DNA of 64,000 nt from Oceanospirillales bacterium (lineage in GTDB: Bacteria; Pseudomonadota; Gammaproteobacteria; Pseudomonadales; Endozoicomonadaceae): the NCBI GenBank assembly GCA_004762125.1, contig SIHQ01000026.1, positions 1-64,000 on the forward strand. Reading direction: 5' to 3'. Shown here in pieces: positions 43,621 to 51,528 of this stretch (positions within the stretch are counted from its first letter, which is position 1; each line of letters opens with the position of its first letter). The translations under genes were made by a program, and so were the position numbers. The notes under the pieces are model-generated. The model saw only the letters and a program-made list of their open reading frames with translations. It made no database searches and was not told the origin of the DNA.

Positions 43621-44124
43621 TTATTCATTCTTTAAATTGGATAAATAGTCATTTGCGTTTTGAAACTCATGTTCAGAAAAAACCTTAATTCTGTGTCGTT
43701 CAAGTAGGGCTGTAGTCACTCCAATTCCATTTATAGTCTGACCAGAAAATGTCCCGTCATGTATTAAACGACTACCGCAAGAAGGGCTCTTATCCGTAAG
43801 AATGGCTACCTTAATACCCCATTTCTGACACAACTTTAAAGCTGCTTTGGCTCCTCGGAGAAAAGGCTGAGTCACTCTTCTGCCGTTAATAGTTTCTACT
43901 TCAGCGGTGCTGTCTATTACATCACCAGCCAAACCATCCAGAATCTCGGCAGGTTCTCTGGGAACGGGTAGCCCTCCTTCTATCTCAGGACAAACAGATA
44001 CCAGCCGTCCCTCGGCACGCCAACGCTCCAGATGTTCATTATTTAACGATTTAGATTGTCCGTCATAACGCACGGGCTCTCCCAGCAAGCAGCCGCTGAT
44101 GAGAATTTTATTCACTTTAAGCAC
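43621..44124 (-). CDS. tudS: DUF523 protein, TudS-like thiouracil desulfidase
   Basis: 167 residues from a GTG at 44124 (a second GTG follows 9 nt later). DUF523 proteins such as TudS carry a cysteine-bound [4Fe-4S] cluster that takes sulfur off thiouracil. The three conserved cysteines are in SGCLLGEPVRYDG, VCPEIEGGLPVPREPAEI and TDKSPSCGSRLIHDGTF (each signature quoted in part), as in the family. Substrate in this organism is unproven. It diverges from the BOF gene. Confidence 0.8.
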   Translation of the reverse strand: MLKVNKILISGCLLGEPVRYDGQSKSLNNEHLERWRAEGRLVSVCPEIEGGLPVPREPAEILDGLAGDVIDSTAEVETINGRRVTQPFLRGAKAALKLCQKWGIKVAILTDKSPSCGSRLIHDGTFSGQTINGIGVTTALLERHRIKVFSEHEFQNANDYLSNLKNE

Positions 44125-44232
44125 CAGAACACAGTTATTACATCGCTCTGGAGAGGTTAATGGCTACCAGCCGATTTAACCAACCGAAATGACTGAACTA
44201 TTCTGAAACTAACAACGTTGATGGAACAAAAT

Positions 44233-44634
44233 ATGAAGTCTACTTGGATACTCTCTGGCCTGATGGTTCTGGCCACCATACTGAGCGCAGAGTTACGTGC
44301 AGAGAATTTTTTCCCGTTTTCCCACGACAAAGTAGCTCACTCGACAGATTTACACAGTAATGGCGAATATCAAAAGCAAAGTATTGATGAGGTCATCGCT
44401 GACAGTACTGATGACGAATTGGTCAAACTATCTGGCGAAATCATCAAGAAACTGAAGTGTTCAACTTACCTGTTTCGGGATAAAACCGGAGAGATCCGTG
44501 TTCATATAGAAAATGATTCCATTCCGAAAAAGGGTCTATTGTTCGGTTCACCCGTCACCATCAAAGGTGAGGTTATTAAAGAGTCAGGAAAGCCTCTCAG
44601 TGTTGATGCAGACAAGATCAGATATATGTTCTGA
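44233..44634 (+). CDS. Exported BOF (YgiW/YdeI-type OB-fold) protein
   Basis: 133 residues from the ATG at 44233; an ATG at 44221 is also possible. A signal peptide (MKSTWILSGLMVLATILSAE) is followed by the bacterial OB-fold signature: VKLSGEIIKKL, TYLFRDKTGEIRVHI and PVTIKGEVIKESGKPLSVDADKI (in part). YgiW/YdeI relatives are periplasmic and implicated in stress tolerance by unclear mechanism. The stop codon lies within a perfect 12-bp hairpin. Convergent with cysQ. Confidence 0.85.
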   Translation: MKSTWILSGLMVLATILSAELRAENFFPFSHDKVAHSTDLHSNGEYQKQSIDEVIADSTDDELVKLSGEIIKKLKCSTYLFRDKTGEIRVHIENDSIPKKGLLFGSPVTIKGEVIKESGKPLSVDADKIRYMF

Positions 44635-44641
44635 TCTTGTC
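44611..44641. terminator. Perfect 12-bp hairpin spanning the BOF stop
   Basis: GACAAGATCAGA (44611-44622) and TCTGATCTTGTC (44630-44641) flank a 7-nt loop that is mostly the Met-Phe-stop region. As at oxyR, neither strand continues with a T-run. It sits between convergent genes. Confidence 0.45.
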
Positions 44642-44658
44642 TAAACCCGAAAAACAAT

Positions 44659-45501
44659 TTAACTCAGTACTTCCGATTTCCAGAAGCTACGCCATGGCAT
44701 GGTGACATCACCCATCACAAGAAAATCTGAATTCAGCAGGCTTTCTTTGTAGTTGTATGAGAAACGATTCCCTTCGGGATCTAGTAAAGCGCCACCCGCA
44801 CCTTCAATCACTCCTTGCGGGGCTCCTGTATCCCACTCTGAAGTAGGTCCTAGACGAGGATAAAAATCAGCCGTACCTTCCGCCACCTGACACGTTTTCA
44901 GTGAACTGCCAACAGCTCTTATCTCAAGATTTGGGAAAATCGTTTCAAGGTATTGAGCGAACTGCACTGCACGCTCTGTTTTATAACTGCGACTCCCCAG
45001 AGCTACAGCCTCTTGTTCAGGCTTAAACGACCTCGGTTTGATGGCAACAATAGGTTCATCATCCATTTGCCTGAAAGCACCTAATGTCTGGCCGCCCCAA
45101 TAGGAAATATTGCCAACAGGAACGTGAACCATGCCAAACAATGGATAACTTCGGCCATTCTCTGCTTTTTCCATCAGGGCAATATTGACGGTGAACTGAC
45201 CATTCCGGTTAATGAACTCCTGAGTACCATCCAACGGGTCTACCAGCCAATAACGCTGCCAACTTTTCCTCAGCTCCAGTGAGTCATGGTCAGACTCTTC
45301 CGAAAGAATGGGATAAAGCTCCTGCAACATCTGCAAATCATTCACTATGATGTCATTGGCTTTTAGATCAGCTCGAGTGACCGGGGTTTCATCCGCTTTA
45401 GTTTGAATACCCCGATCATCCTGATCATAGATATCCAGAATGGCATCACCTGCCTTTCTTGCTATCTGCTTCACCGCATCAATCAGGCTTGGGTCAATCA
45501 T
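44659..45501 (-). CDS. cysQ: 3'(2'),5'-bisphosphate nucleotidase CysQ
   Basis: 280 residues, inositol-monophosphatase superfamily. CysQ removes the 3'-phosphate of PAP, recycling a by-product of sulfate assimilation. Metal-site motifs: ILSEESDHD, WLVDPLDGTQEFI and SEWDTGAPQGVIEGAGG, in the expected order and spacing. Length is slightly above the 246 of E. coli through a loop of about 25 residues. The start overlaps nudE by 8 bp, so the two are one unit. Confidence 0.94.
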   Translation of the reverse strand: MIDPSLIDAVKQIARKAGDAILDIYDQDDRGIQTKADETPVTRADLKANDIIVNDLQMLQELYPILSEESDHDSLELRKSWQRYWLVDPLDGTQEFINRNGQFTVNIALMEKAENGRSYPLFGMVHVPVGNISYWGGQTLGAFRQMDDEPIVAIKPRSFKPEQEAVALGSRSYKTERAVQFAQYLETIFPNLEIRAVGSSLKTCQVAEGTADFYPRLGPTSEWDTGAPQGVIEGAGGALLDPEGNRFSYNYKESLLNSDFLVMGDVTMPWRSFWKSEVLS

Positions 45502-46066
45502 TTGTTTCTTTCAACCAACCGGATTGCAGTTTTTCCTTTACCAGAAATAGAGCAGCCAACACTCTGGCTTCAGAGAAATCCTCTCGCTCGTTCAGTTCCA
45601 GCAAACGATCAAATGACCACTCAACCACTTCCATAGGTTCAGGCTCATCCCCTTCGAGCCGCTCTTCATAAAGATCTTTGGCCGCCATCACATGAATTTG
45701 GTTTCTCATGTAATTGGGAGACAAGGTAAATTCACTCAGATAGTGCCACTGCTTGGCGCCAACACCCACTTCTTCCTTCAGCTCTCTGTTACCACCTTCG
45801 GCCAGACTTTCCCCTGGCTCTACCAATCCTTTGGGAAGGGTCAGTTGGTAATCTTCTGTGCCCGCAGCGTATTCACGGATCATCAGAAAACGATTATGAT
45901 CCAGCAGAGGCACAACCATCACTGCTTGGTGGCCTGAACCAAAACTCCCCAATCGTTCATAGGTACGCTCGACACCGTTGGAAAATTTCAGTTCCAGTTC
46001 TTCCACCCGGAACAGACGACTGCGGGCTACTTCCCTGCAAGCTTTGATTTGTGGTTTCTGTGACAT
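45494..46066 (-). CDS. nudE: ADP compounds hydrolase NudE
   Basis: 190 residues. A Nudix hydrolase: the box GLVEPGESLAEGGNRELKEE (with VG following) fits the GX5EX7REUXEEXGU pattern. NudE cleaves ADP-ribose, NADH and Ap3A. In gammaproteobacteria it is a standing neighbour of cysQ and yrfG, as here. Cytoplasmic. It diverges from yrfG with about 100 bp between the starts. Confidence 0.93.
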   Translation of the reverse strand: MSQKPQIKACREVARSRLFRVEELELKFSNGVERTYERLGSFGSGHQAVMVVPLLDHNRFLMIREYAAGTEDYQLTLPKGLVEPGESLAEGGNRELKEEVGVGAKQWHYLSEFTLSPNYMRNQIHVMAAKDLYEERLEGDEPEPMEVVEWSFDRLLELNEREDFSEARVLAALFLVKEKLQSGWLKETND

Positions 46067-46166
46067 ATTTCCCAGCCTCTGTTGCAGCCGTTATTATAAA
46101 TCAATCATGGCAAATAGCTTTTGATTGCTATCTTCCCTCAATGACAGAGCGTTGACCTGAACAAAT

Positions 46167-46820
46167 ATGATTAACTGGAACGATGTAGATACAGTTCTCC
46201 TGGATATGGATGGTACGCTGCTGGACCTTCATTTCGACAACTACTTTTGGCTTGAGTATGTGCCATTAAAATACGCTGAAAAACACTCCATCAGCCTTGA
46301 ACAGTCAAAACTGGAGCTGGAACCACGATTCGAGCAGACCTACGGAAAGCTCGAATGGTACTGTCTCGATTACTGGGGCAAAGAGCTGGATCTCGACATT
46401 GTTGCTTTGAAGAGGGAGATTTCCCATCTGATTTCCTTTCGCCCTGCAGCGGATGAGTTTCTCCACAACCTCAAAGAGCGTGGAAAAGAAGTCATCATGA
46501 TCACCAATGCTCATCATGACAGCTTGTCCCTAAAGCTTGAGCGCCTATCTATGGCACACTACTTCGATAAGCTCATCAGTTCACATGACTATGGGTATCC
46601 AAAAGAGGCTCAGGCATTCTGGTATGAGCTGGAGGCAGCCATAGGTCTGAACAAAAACAGAGCTTTGTTTATAGACGATAGTCTTCCCGTTTTGGACTCA
46701 GCAAAAACGTACGGCATCAAGCACCTGTTGACGATTCAGTATCCGGACAGCAAAAAAGGCTCCAAGGATATTGGCAGCTATGAGTCAGTAGAAGATTTCA
46801 AGCATCTAATTCAAGCCTGA
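46167..46820 (+). CDS. yrfG: GMP/IMP nucleotidase YrfG (HAD family)
   Basis: 217 residues. HAD-superfamily hydrolase with the nucleophile motif LLDMDGTLLDL (Asp, Asp), IMITNAHHDS (motif II Thr) and ALFIDDSLPVLDSA (motif IV Asp pair). The YrfG signature NYFWLEYVPLKYAEKH is conserved. It dephosphorylates purine nucleotides. The gene position between nudE and hslR is the conserved one. Confidence 0.93.
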   Translation: MINWNDVDTVLLDMDGTLLDLHFDNYFWLEYVPLKYAEKHSISLEQSKLELEPRFEQTYGKLEWYCLDYWGKELDLDIVALKREISHLISFRPAADEFLHNLKERGKEVIMITNAHHDSLSLKLERLSMAHYFDKLISSHDYGYPKEAQAFWYELEAAIGLNKNRALFIDDSLPVLDSAKTYGIKHLLTIQYPDSKKGSKDIGSYESVEDFKHLIQA

Positions 46821-46822
46821 AT

Positions 46823-46874
46823 AGCTCTACACAACAGCTCTACACAACAGCTCTACGGAATAGCTCTATAATAT
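46823..46874. repeat. Four tandem 13-bp repeats
   Basis: AGCTCTACACAAC occurs twice exactly (46823-46835, 46836-46848), followed by degenerate copies AGCTCTACGGAAT (46849-46861) and AGCTCTATAATAT (46862-46874). It starts 2 bp after the yrfG stop, in the spacer before hslR. Likely a small slippage-made tandem repeat; the last copy merges with an AT-rich tract. Confidence 0.9.
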
Positions 46875-46881
46875 TTTTCCA

Positions 46882-46906
46882 GAGTCTGCCTGCATCAGGC
46901 AGACTC
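46882..46906 (+). terminator. Perfect 11-bp hairpin between yrfG and hslR
   Basis: GAGTCTGCCTG/CAGGCAGACTC with a CAT loop. It may be the 3' end of yrfG or a leader element of hslR, whose ATG is 16 bp downstream; GAGGG, the hslR ribosome site, follows directly. There is no T-run after the stem. Confidence 0.5.
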
Positions 46907-46922
46907 AAATATCAGAGGGTTT

Positions 46923-47327
46923 ATGAGTCAAAAAAACAAATCCGATAAAATCCGGTTAGACAAATGGCTTTGGGCAGCCCGATTTTACAAGACTAGAAAT
47001 GTTGCTAAGGAAGCCATTGATGGCGGTAAGGTTCATATCAACGGTCAGCGTTGCAAACCCGGTAAAGAACCAAAAGTTGGCGACGAACTACGCCTAAGAG
47101 CAGGCTGGGATGAGAAAGTAATCATCATCCGAGAACTTTCTGATAAACGCCAAAAGGCTGAACAGGCTCAACAGCTCTACGAAGAAACAGTTGACAGCAT
47201 TAAAGCCAGAGAAATGTCTGCGGAACAACGCAAGGCTTTACGCGGAGCTACACCAAGACCAGACAAACGTCCGGACAAAAAGCAACGCCGAGATTTACTG
47301 AAACATCGTTCTGGCTTTCTGGAGTAG
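46923..47327 (+). CDS. hslR: Ribosome-associated heat shock protein HslR (Hsp15)
   Basis: 134 residues. Hsp15 binds stalled 50S subunits carrying nascent peptide. An S4 RNA-binding domain fills residues 10-65 (IRLDKWLWAARFYKTRNVA, then GGKVHINGQRCKPGKEPKVGDEL in part). The C-terminus is Lys/Arg-rich (RPDKKQRRDLLKHR). The ribosome site AGAGGG is at good spacing. The usual partner hslO (Hsp33) is not downstream here. Confidence 0.95.
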   Translation: MSQKNKSDKIRLDKWLWAARFYKTRNVAKEAIDGGKVHINGQRCKPGKEPKVGDELRLRAGWDEKVIIIRELSDKRQKAEQAQQLYEETVDSIKAREMSAEQRKALRGATPRPDKRPDKKQRRDLLKHRSGFLE

Positions 47328-47646
47328 CCTTTACCGTTGCCTGAAACTCAATCAAGGTGGCTATCGGCTTTATATATTCTCGTTCTCCACATTACAGGAC
47401 AACATACCAATAGCCGCTCGACAGTTTCTTCTTATATCTGCTCGACAAATGTTATTTTCTTTTTTATCAACTAGTTAGAATGATTAATTTATAGCCAGAT
47501 AATGATTGATCATCCAGTGTCGTAGGATTAATCTTTGCCAGCTTAAGCGCTGTGTCTCAGAAATTTTGGCTCTTTTGAATTTCAAGTAGAAGAAGACCAG
47601 CTAACAGGATTTTTTTGCAACGGATTTGCCTGGATAATTTTGCCTG
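47328..47646. other. AT-rich intergenic stretch between hslR and a MITE-like element
   Basis: About 320 bp without a plausible gene, at the place where hslO often lies in relatives. I see no hslO remnant. Short A/T-rich patches could hold promoters; a lone TTGAT half-site (near 47505) is not enough to claim an FNR box. Confidence 0.4.
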
Positions 47647-47808
47647 GGAGCCTGTCGGACTTAGCCGACCGTAGCGAGAAAAAGACCGATTTGAGTCAGT
47701 TTTTATAATTATTTGAGGCGAATAGCGAGCTATTCAACGAGAAGAATCATAAAAAATGGCCAAATCAGGCTTTTTCGCAGTAGGTCAGTGGTAAGTCCGA
47801 CAGGCTCC
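47647..47808. mobile_element. 162-bp MITE-like palindromic element
   Basis: Perfect 17-bp terminal inverted repeats GGAGCCTGTCGGACTTA (47647-47663) and the complement (47792-47808) bracket a shorter imperfect palindrome: the segment starting GCGAGAAAAAGACCG near 47674 pairs with the one ending TTTTTCGC near 47778, around an AT-rich centre. It encodes nothing. Terminal repeats, size and long-palindrome form fit a non-autonomous transposable element; a clear target duplication is not visible. It ends about 45 bp before the cytochrome peroxidase ATG. Confidence 0.75.
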
Positions 47809-47891
47809 TGGTGCAGACATGAGAAGATAACAATAAGTCGGCAAAGACCCTATGAATAAAAAACCTTCTTGTAAAAAGCTGGGGGAAACAC

Positions 47892-48842
47892 TTGCTCGGA
47901 TTCGGGCTATTATCAGCCGTTTTACTGTGCAAGCCAGCATTAGCACACATCAACAATCTGGCTGATGAACCTATCCAGCCACTAGAACCAATGACAGACA
48001 TAAATCCCGGAAAAGCTCTTTTGGGAAAACAGTTATTTAACGACACACGCCTTTCAAGTACGAATTCAGTTTCCTGCGCTTCTTGTCATGACCTTGCTAA
48101 GGGTGGTCATGATGGGATGAAAGTATCTATTGGCGTCAACGGAAAAACAGGAAACCGTAATTCACCTACCGTTTTCAACGCTGCTTATAACTTCAGACAG
48201 CTATGGGATGGGAAGGCCAAAAATCTTGCGGCGCAAGCAAACATGGCGCTGGTCAACCAGGATGAGATGGATTTAACTTGGGCAGACATTGATAAAAAAC
48301 TGTCTTCAGATGAAGCGTATAAAAAACAGTTCAACACTCTATATGACGGTGTTATTGATAAGCACTCAGTCACCAACGCTATTGCCGAGTACGAGAAAAC
48401 ACTGATAGCGGTTAACTCTCCGTTTGATCAATATCTGAAAGGTAACGACCAAGCCGTCAGTGACGTTCAAAAACAGGGCTACGAGCTGTTCAAATCTTAT
48501 GGTTGTTCAAGCTGTCATCAAGGAAAAAATGTCGGTGGCAACATGTTCCAGAAATTCGGAGTACTCAAGGATATAAGCCTTCGTGATGGCGGCAGCGATG
48601 ATCTAGGTCGTTACAACATCACGGGCAATGAATGGGATAAATACGTTTTCAAAGTTCCTAGCCTGAGAATGGTCACTCAAACTGCTCCTTACTTTCACGA
48701 CGGCTCGGTCAAAACTTTACAGGAGGCCGTGGATATCATGATTGAGTTTCAGTTGGGTCGCACAGTACCTGACGAAGACCGTAACGCTATCATTGATTTT
48801 CTCGGCACCTTAGTTGGTGAAAACAAGGAGATGAACCAATGA
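47892..48842 (+). CDS. Di-haem cytochrome c peroxidase family protein
   Basis: About 316 residues from the TTG at 47892. Periplasmic peroxidase/MauG-type: two CxxCH haem sites, CASCH (early) and CSSCH (middle), plus FNAAYNFRQLWDGK and the late TQTAPYFHDGS with conserved His. The start needs care. An ATG at 47852 gives MNKKPSC in the wrong frame, but dropping one A of the following A6 run would give a good signal peptide (MNKNLLVKSWGKHLLGFGLL...) in frame. As written, translation must start at TTG 47892 behind GGGGGA. Its stop overlaps the next gene by 4 bp. Confidence 0.85.
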   Translation: MLGFGLLSAVLLCKPALAHINNLADEPIQPLEPMTDINPGKALLGKQLFNDTRLSSTNSVSCASCHDLAKGGHDGMKVSIGVNGKTGNRNSPTVFNAAYNFRQLWDGKAKNLAAQANMALVNQDEMDLTWADIDKKLSSDEAYKKQFNTLYDGVIDKHSVTNAIAEYEKTLIAVNSPFDQYLKGNDQAVSDVQKQGYELFKSYGCSSCHQGKNVGGNMFQKFGVLKDISLRDGGSDDLGRYNITGNEWDKYVFKVPSLRMVTQTAPYFHDGSVKTLQEAVDIMIEFQLGRTVPDEDRNAIIDFLGTLVGENKEMNQ

Positions 48843-49669
48843 ATATCAGAGTTCTCTCTATCCTCTTGTTGATCATCGCCGGCATTCCTGTCGTATTACA
48901 GCAACTATCCGAGAATCAAAAACACTACGCTGTTCTGAATACACTTCAGACACTGGACGCACTTAACTCGGAAATAAACGACAGGTTATTAAGAACATAC
49001 AGTGGGCTCGATAAAAATTATGATGCATTGTCACGAGTCTCGGGAGAGATCGAAGATCAATTGGCGCATCTGATCCGTTTGAAAGCGCAAGACGATTCTG
49101 CTCTTTCCGGAAATTTTGATCGTTATAATCAGGCTAATGAAGTTCGAAATGATTTACTGGAAAACTTCAAATCACATAACTCTGTTCTCAGAAACTCCCG
49201 AAGGTATGCTCCTGTAGCAGTGGAAGAGTTGCTCAACAAAAATCGGAACAACTTATCAATCTCTCTTCGAACTCAACTCTCTGAGTTAAAGGTAGCTCTT
49301 CTGGATTACAGCTTGAATGGCGGCCAGATTGCCAAGATTAACCTTAAGATAAATCTTAAAGATTTAAAGAACGTGCAAGATATGTTGCCGATACTCACAC
49401 AGCAGGATTTATCGAAAGTCATTAATCATACCCACGTCATTATCAGGGAACAGGCACTGGTTCAACGCTATTTGCAGAAAACGATTAATGCCAATACTGG
49501 AAGGATTCTGGTTGATGCCACTCGTGACGCTCTACAGGCGGTTGAACAGATAGAAAACAGCATCGCTACCGCTCGAACGACCTTCTTTATATATCTTGGC
49601 TTTATGCTGACTTTCTTACTGTGGATAGGAGCAGGCTTTATAGGCCAGAAAAGATCAGTGACCATCTAG
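48839..49669 (+). CDS. Membrane-anchored DAHL-type helical sensor-domain protein
   Basis: 276 residues. One N-terminal membrane segment (VLSILLLIIAGIPVVL) and one near the C-terminus (FFIYLGFMLTFLLWIGAGFI) enclose about 220 periplasmic helical residues. The patterns SEINDRLLRTYSGLDKNYD and FKSHNSVLRNSRRYAPVA match the DAHL domain, which usually sits on histidine kinases. Here no kinase or other output domain follows, and only about seven residues remain after the last helix. The start overlaps the cytochrome peroxidase stop (ATGA), so the two proteins are likely translated together and may form a complex. Confidence 0.72.
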   Translation: MNIRVLSILLLIIAGIPVVLQQLSENQKHYAVLNTLQTLDALNSEINDRLLRTYSGLDKNYDALSRVSGEIEDQLAHLIRLKAQDDSALSGNFDRYNQANEVRNDLLENFKSHNSVLRNSRRYAPVAVEELLNKNRNNLSISLRTQLSELKVALLDYSLNGGQIAKINLKINLKDLKNVQDMLPILTQQDLSKVINHTHVIIREQALVQRYLQKTINANTGRILVDATRDALQAVEQIENSIATARTTFFIYLGFMLTFLLWIGAGFIGQKRSVTI

Positions 49670-49728
49670 GCCGCGTATAAATAAACTCTGGGATGTCCGG
49701 ATCAACCTGACTCAGACACTCTTCAGGG

Positions 49729-50043
49729 TTACGGCAGATAGACCACACCATTTCGAATTTCTGATGGTATCGCCGTCAGCTTATCGCCAGGACAAGGACC
49801 CGCAATACACTCTCCGGTATCCATCAAGAACAGCGCACCATGAGTAGCACACTGAATCAGTCGCTTTTCCATATCCAGAAACTGATTTTCATGCCACTCA
49901 AGATTTATACCAAGATGCGGGCAGCTGTTTTCATAAACGTAAATTTCATCATCTCGACGAACTGCGAACAGATGCCCTTTTTCATTACGAAAACCTTTGC
50001 TTCCCGGATTTTCAATATCTTCTACCGCACACAGTTTAAGCAC
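49729..50043 (-). CDS. Rieske [2Fe-2S] ferredoxin-like protein
   Basis: 104 residues, one Rieske domain. The cluster ligands are in CPHLGINL (Cys, His) and CATHGALF (Cys, His), spaced as in dioxygenase or NirD-type ferredoxins. The ending NGVVYLP is usual. No signal or other domain; a soluble electron-transfer protein. It is convergent with the DAHL gene and no dioxygenase is nearby, so its partner is unknown. Confidence 0.9.
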   Translation of the reverse strand: MLKLCAVEDIENPGSKGFRNEKGHLFAVRRDDEIYVYENSCPHLGINLEWHENQFLDMEKRLIQCATHGALFLMDTGECIAGPCPGDKLTAIPSEIRNGVVYLP

Positions 50044-50158
50044 TGGCCACTTCCTGTTTTATTTTATTTGCCACTGCTGGCTTATAACAACAGGATATCG
50101 ATTCAATAACTGACAGACAATGTTAGGGGTTGTTGAGCTTTCAATTTTATTACAATGT

Positions 50159-51487
50159 TCAAATCAGAAAGAAGACCGCGCTGATAATAAATCCACTGAG
50201 TAACAAGTGCATGATACAGAAGCCCATAATATCTCTGGCCTGCAACCCGGCGACAGCCAGTGCAGGCAAAGCCCAGAAAGGTTGAATCATGTTGGTCCAT
50301 GCATCTCCCCAGGCAACGGCCATAGCAGCTTTAGCAGGATCAACACCCAGTTCAATGGCAGCCGGGATCATTATGGGAGCTTGTATAGCCCACTGGCCAC
50401 CACCAGAAGGGATGAAAAGATTGAGTAAGCCCGCACTAAGAAAGGTAAAGAGGGGGAAGCTCTCTGCGGATGAAATACTTACGAACCAATTGGAAATACC
50501 TTGCCCCAAACCTGAAGACATCATCATTCCCATAATGCCTGCATACAGGGGAAACTGAATGATAATGCCACCAGCCCCTTTTACTCCGTCATTCACGACT
50601 GACAGAAATCTTCCTGCATGGCCATGAAGCATCAGACCAAGCATTAGAAACATGAAATTTACAATATTCAGAGTGAGATTAAGCCCTTCAGAAGCAAAGT
50701 ACCCCCAGAGATAAACCAGACCAAAAGCGCCCAACACAAGAACCAATACTCTGCTGTGCTCAAGCTGGCGAGCAGGTGTATCAGATCCTTCCTGCTCAAT
50801 GGCAGCCGGTTTTATAGCTGTAGGCTCTTCAAGGAGCTTCGGATCAACGGTAATACTGTGTTGAATTCCCTTCATCATCAGCCAGTTCAAAAGAGGCATG
50901 GCCACCAGCAAGCAACCAAGAATGATCAGGTTATAGGATGCAAAAATAGTCTCAGAGCTTTTAACCAGCCCCATGGTTTCTTCCATAAAGTGGCCAGGAG
51001 TGGCGATAGTCAGAGGTACAGAACCAGAGAGCCCTCCATGCCAGATCAGAAAACCACTGTAAGCACTGGCAATCAATAATCGGTAATCAATACCGTTCAC
51101 CTGTCTGGCTACATGTCTGGCTAAAAGAGCTCCGGAGATAAGACCAAATCCCCAGTTAATCCAGCAGGCAACGAAAGAGCAGAGTGTGACCAGAATGATG
51201 CCTTGTCCGGGGGTACGAGCAAGTCCAGCCAGAGATTTCAGTAGTCGATGAACCGCTGGAGCAACTGCAAGCACATAACCCGTCACCAGAACCAACACCA
51301 TCTGCATGGTAAAAGGCATCAGTTTCCAGAAAGAATCTCCCCAGTAGCTGACTGTTTCGATTGCCCCTGAGTCTGTAAAAATGAGACTCAAAATAAAGGT
51401 AAAAAAAGTTAGCAAAACAGCCAGAACAAAAGGATCTGGCAGATAACGTCGCATCAGGTGATCAAAGAATCCTGTCAGCTTATGCAT
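50159..51487 (-). CDS. Short-chain fatty acid transporter, AtoE family
   Basis: 442 residues with about ten to twelve membrane helices. The AtoE family moves acetoacetate or other short-chain fatty acids. Recognisable stretches: FDHLMRRYLPDPFVLAVLLT near the start, CWINWGFGLISGALLARHVA, SGFLIWHGGLSGSVPL and LFIPSGGGQWAIQAPIM (in part). AAGGCAAGG precedes the ATG. Stands alone after the multicopper oxidase; no ato enzymes are adjacent. Confidence 0.9.
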   Translation of the reverse strand: MHKLTGFFDHLMRRYLPDPFVLAVLLTFFTFILSLIFTDSGAIETVSYWGDSFWKLMPFTMQMVLVLVTGYVLAVAPAVHRLLKSLAGLARTPGQGIILVTLCSFVACWINWGFGLISGALLARHVARQVNGIDYRLLIASAYSGFLIWHGGLSGSVPLTIATPGHFMEETMGLVKSSETIFASYNLIILGCLLVAMPLLNWLMMKGIQHSITVDPKLLEEPTAIKPAAIEQEGSDTPARQLEHSRVLVLVLGAFGLVYLWGYFASEGLNLTLNIVNFMFLMLGLMLHGHAGRFLSVVNDGVKGAGGIIIQFPLYAGIMGMMMSSGLGQGISNWFVSISSAESFPLFTFLSAGLLNLFIPSGGGQWAIQAPIMIPAAIELGVDPAKAAMAVAWGDAWTNMIQPFWALPALAVAGLQARDIMGFCIMHLLLSGFIISAVFFLI

Positions 51488-51528
51488 ACCTTGCCTTTTG
51501 TTAGTTATTAATAAAGCTTAGTTAGACT

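Noticed and set aside
47500-47520. FNR/ANR-type site upstream of the cytochrome c peroxidase
   Set aside because: Only one TTGAT half-site is visible and the second half does not match; the MITE-like element separates it from the gene.
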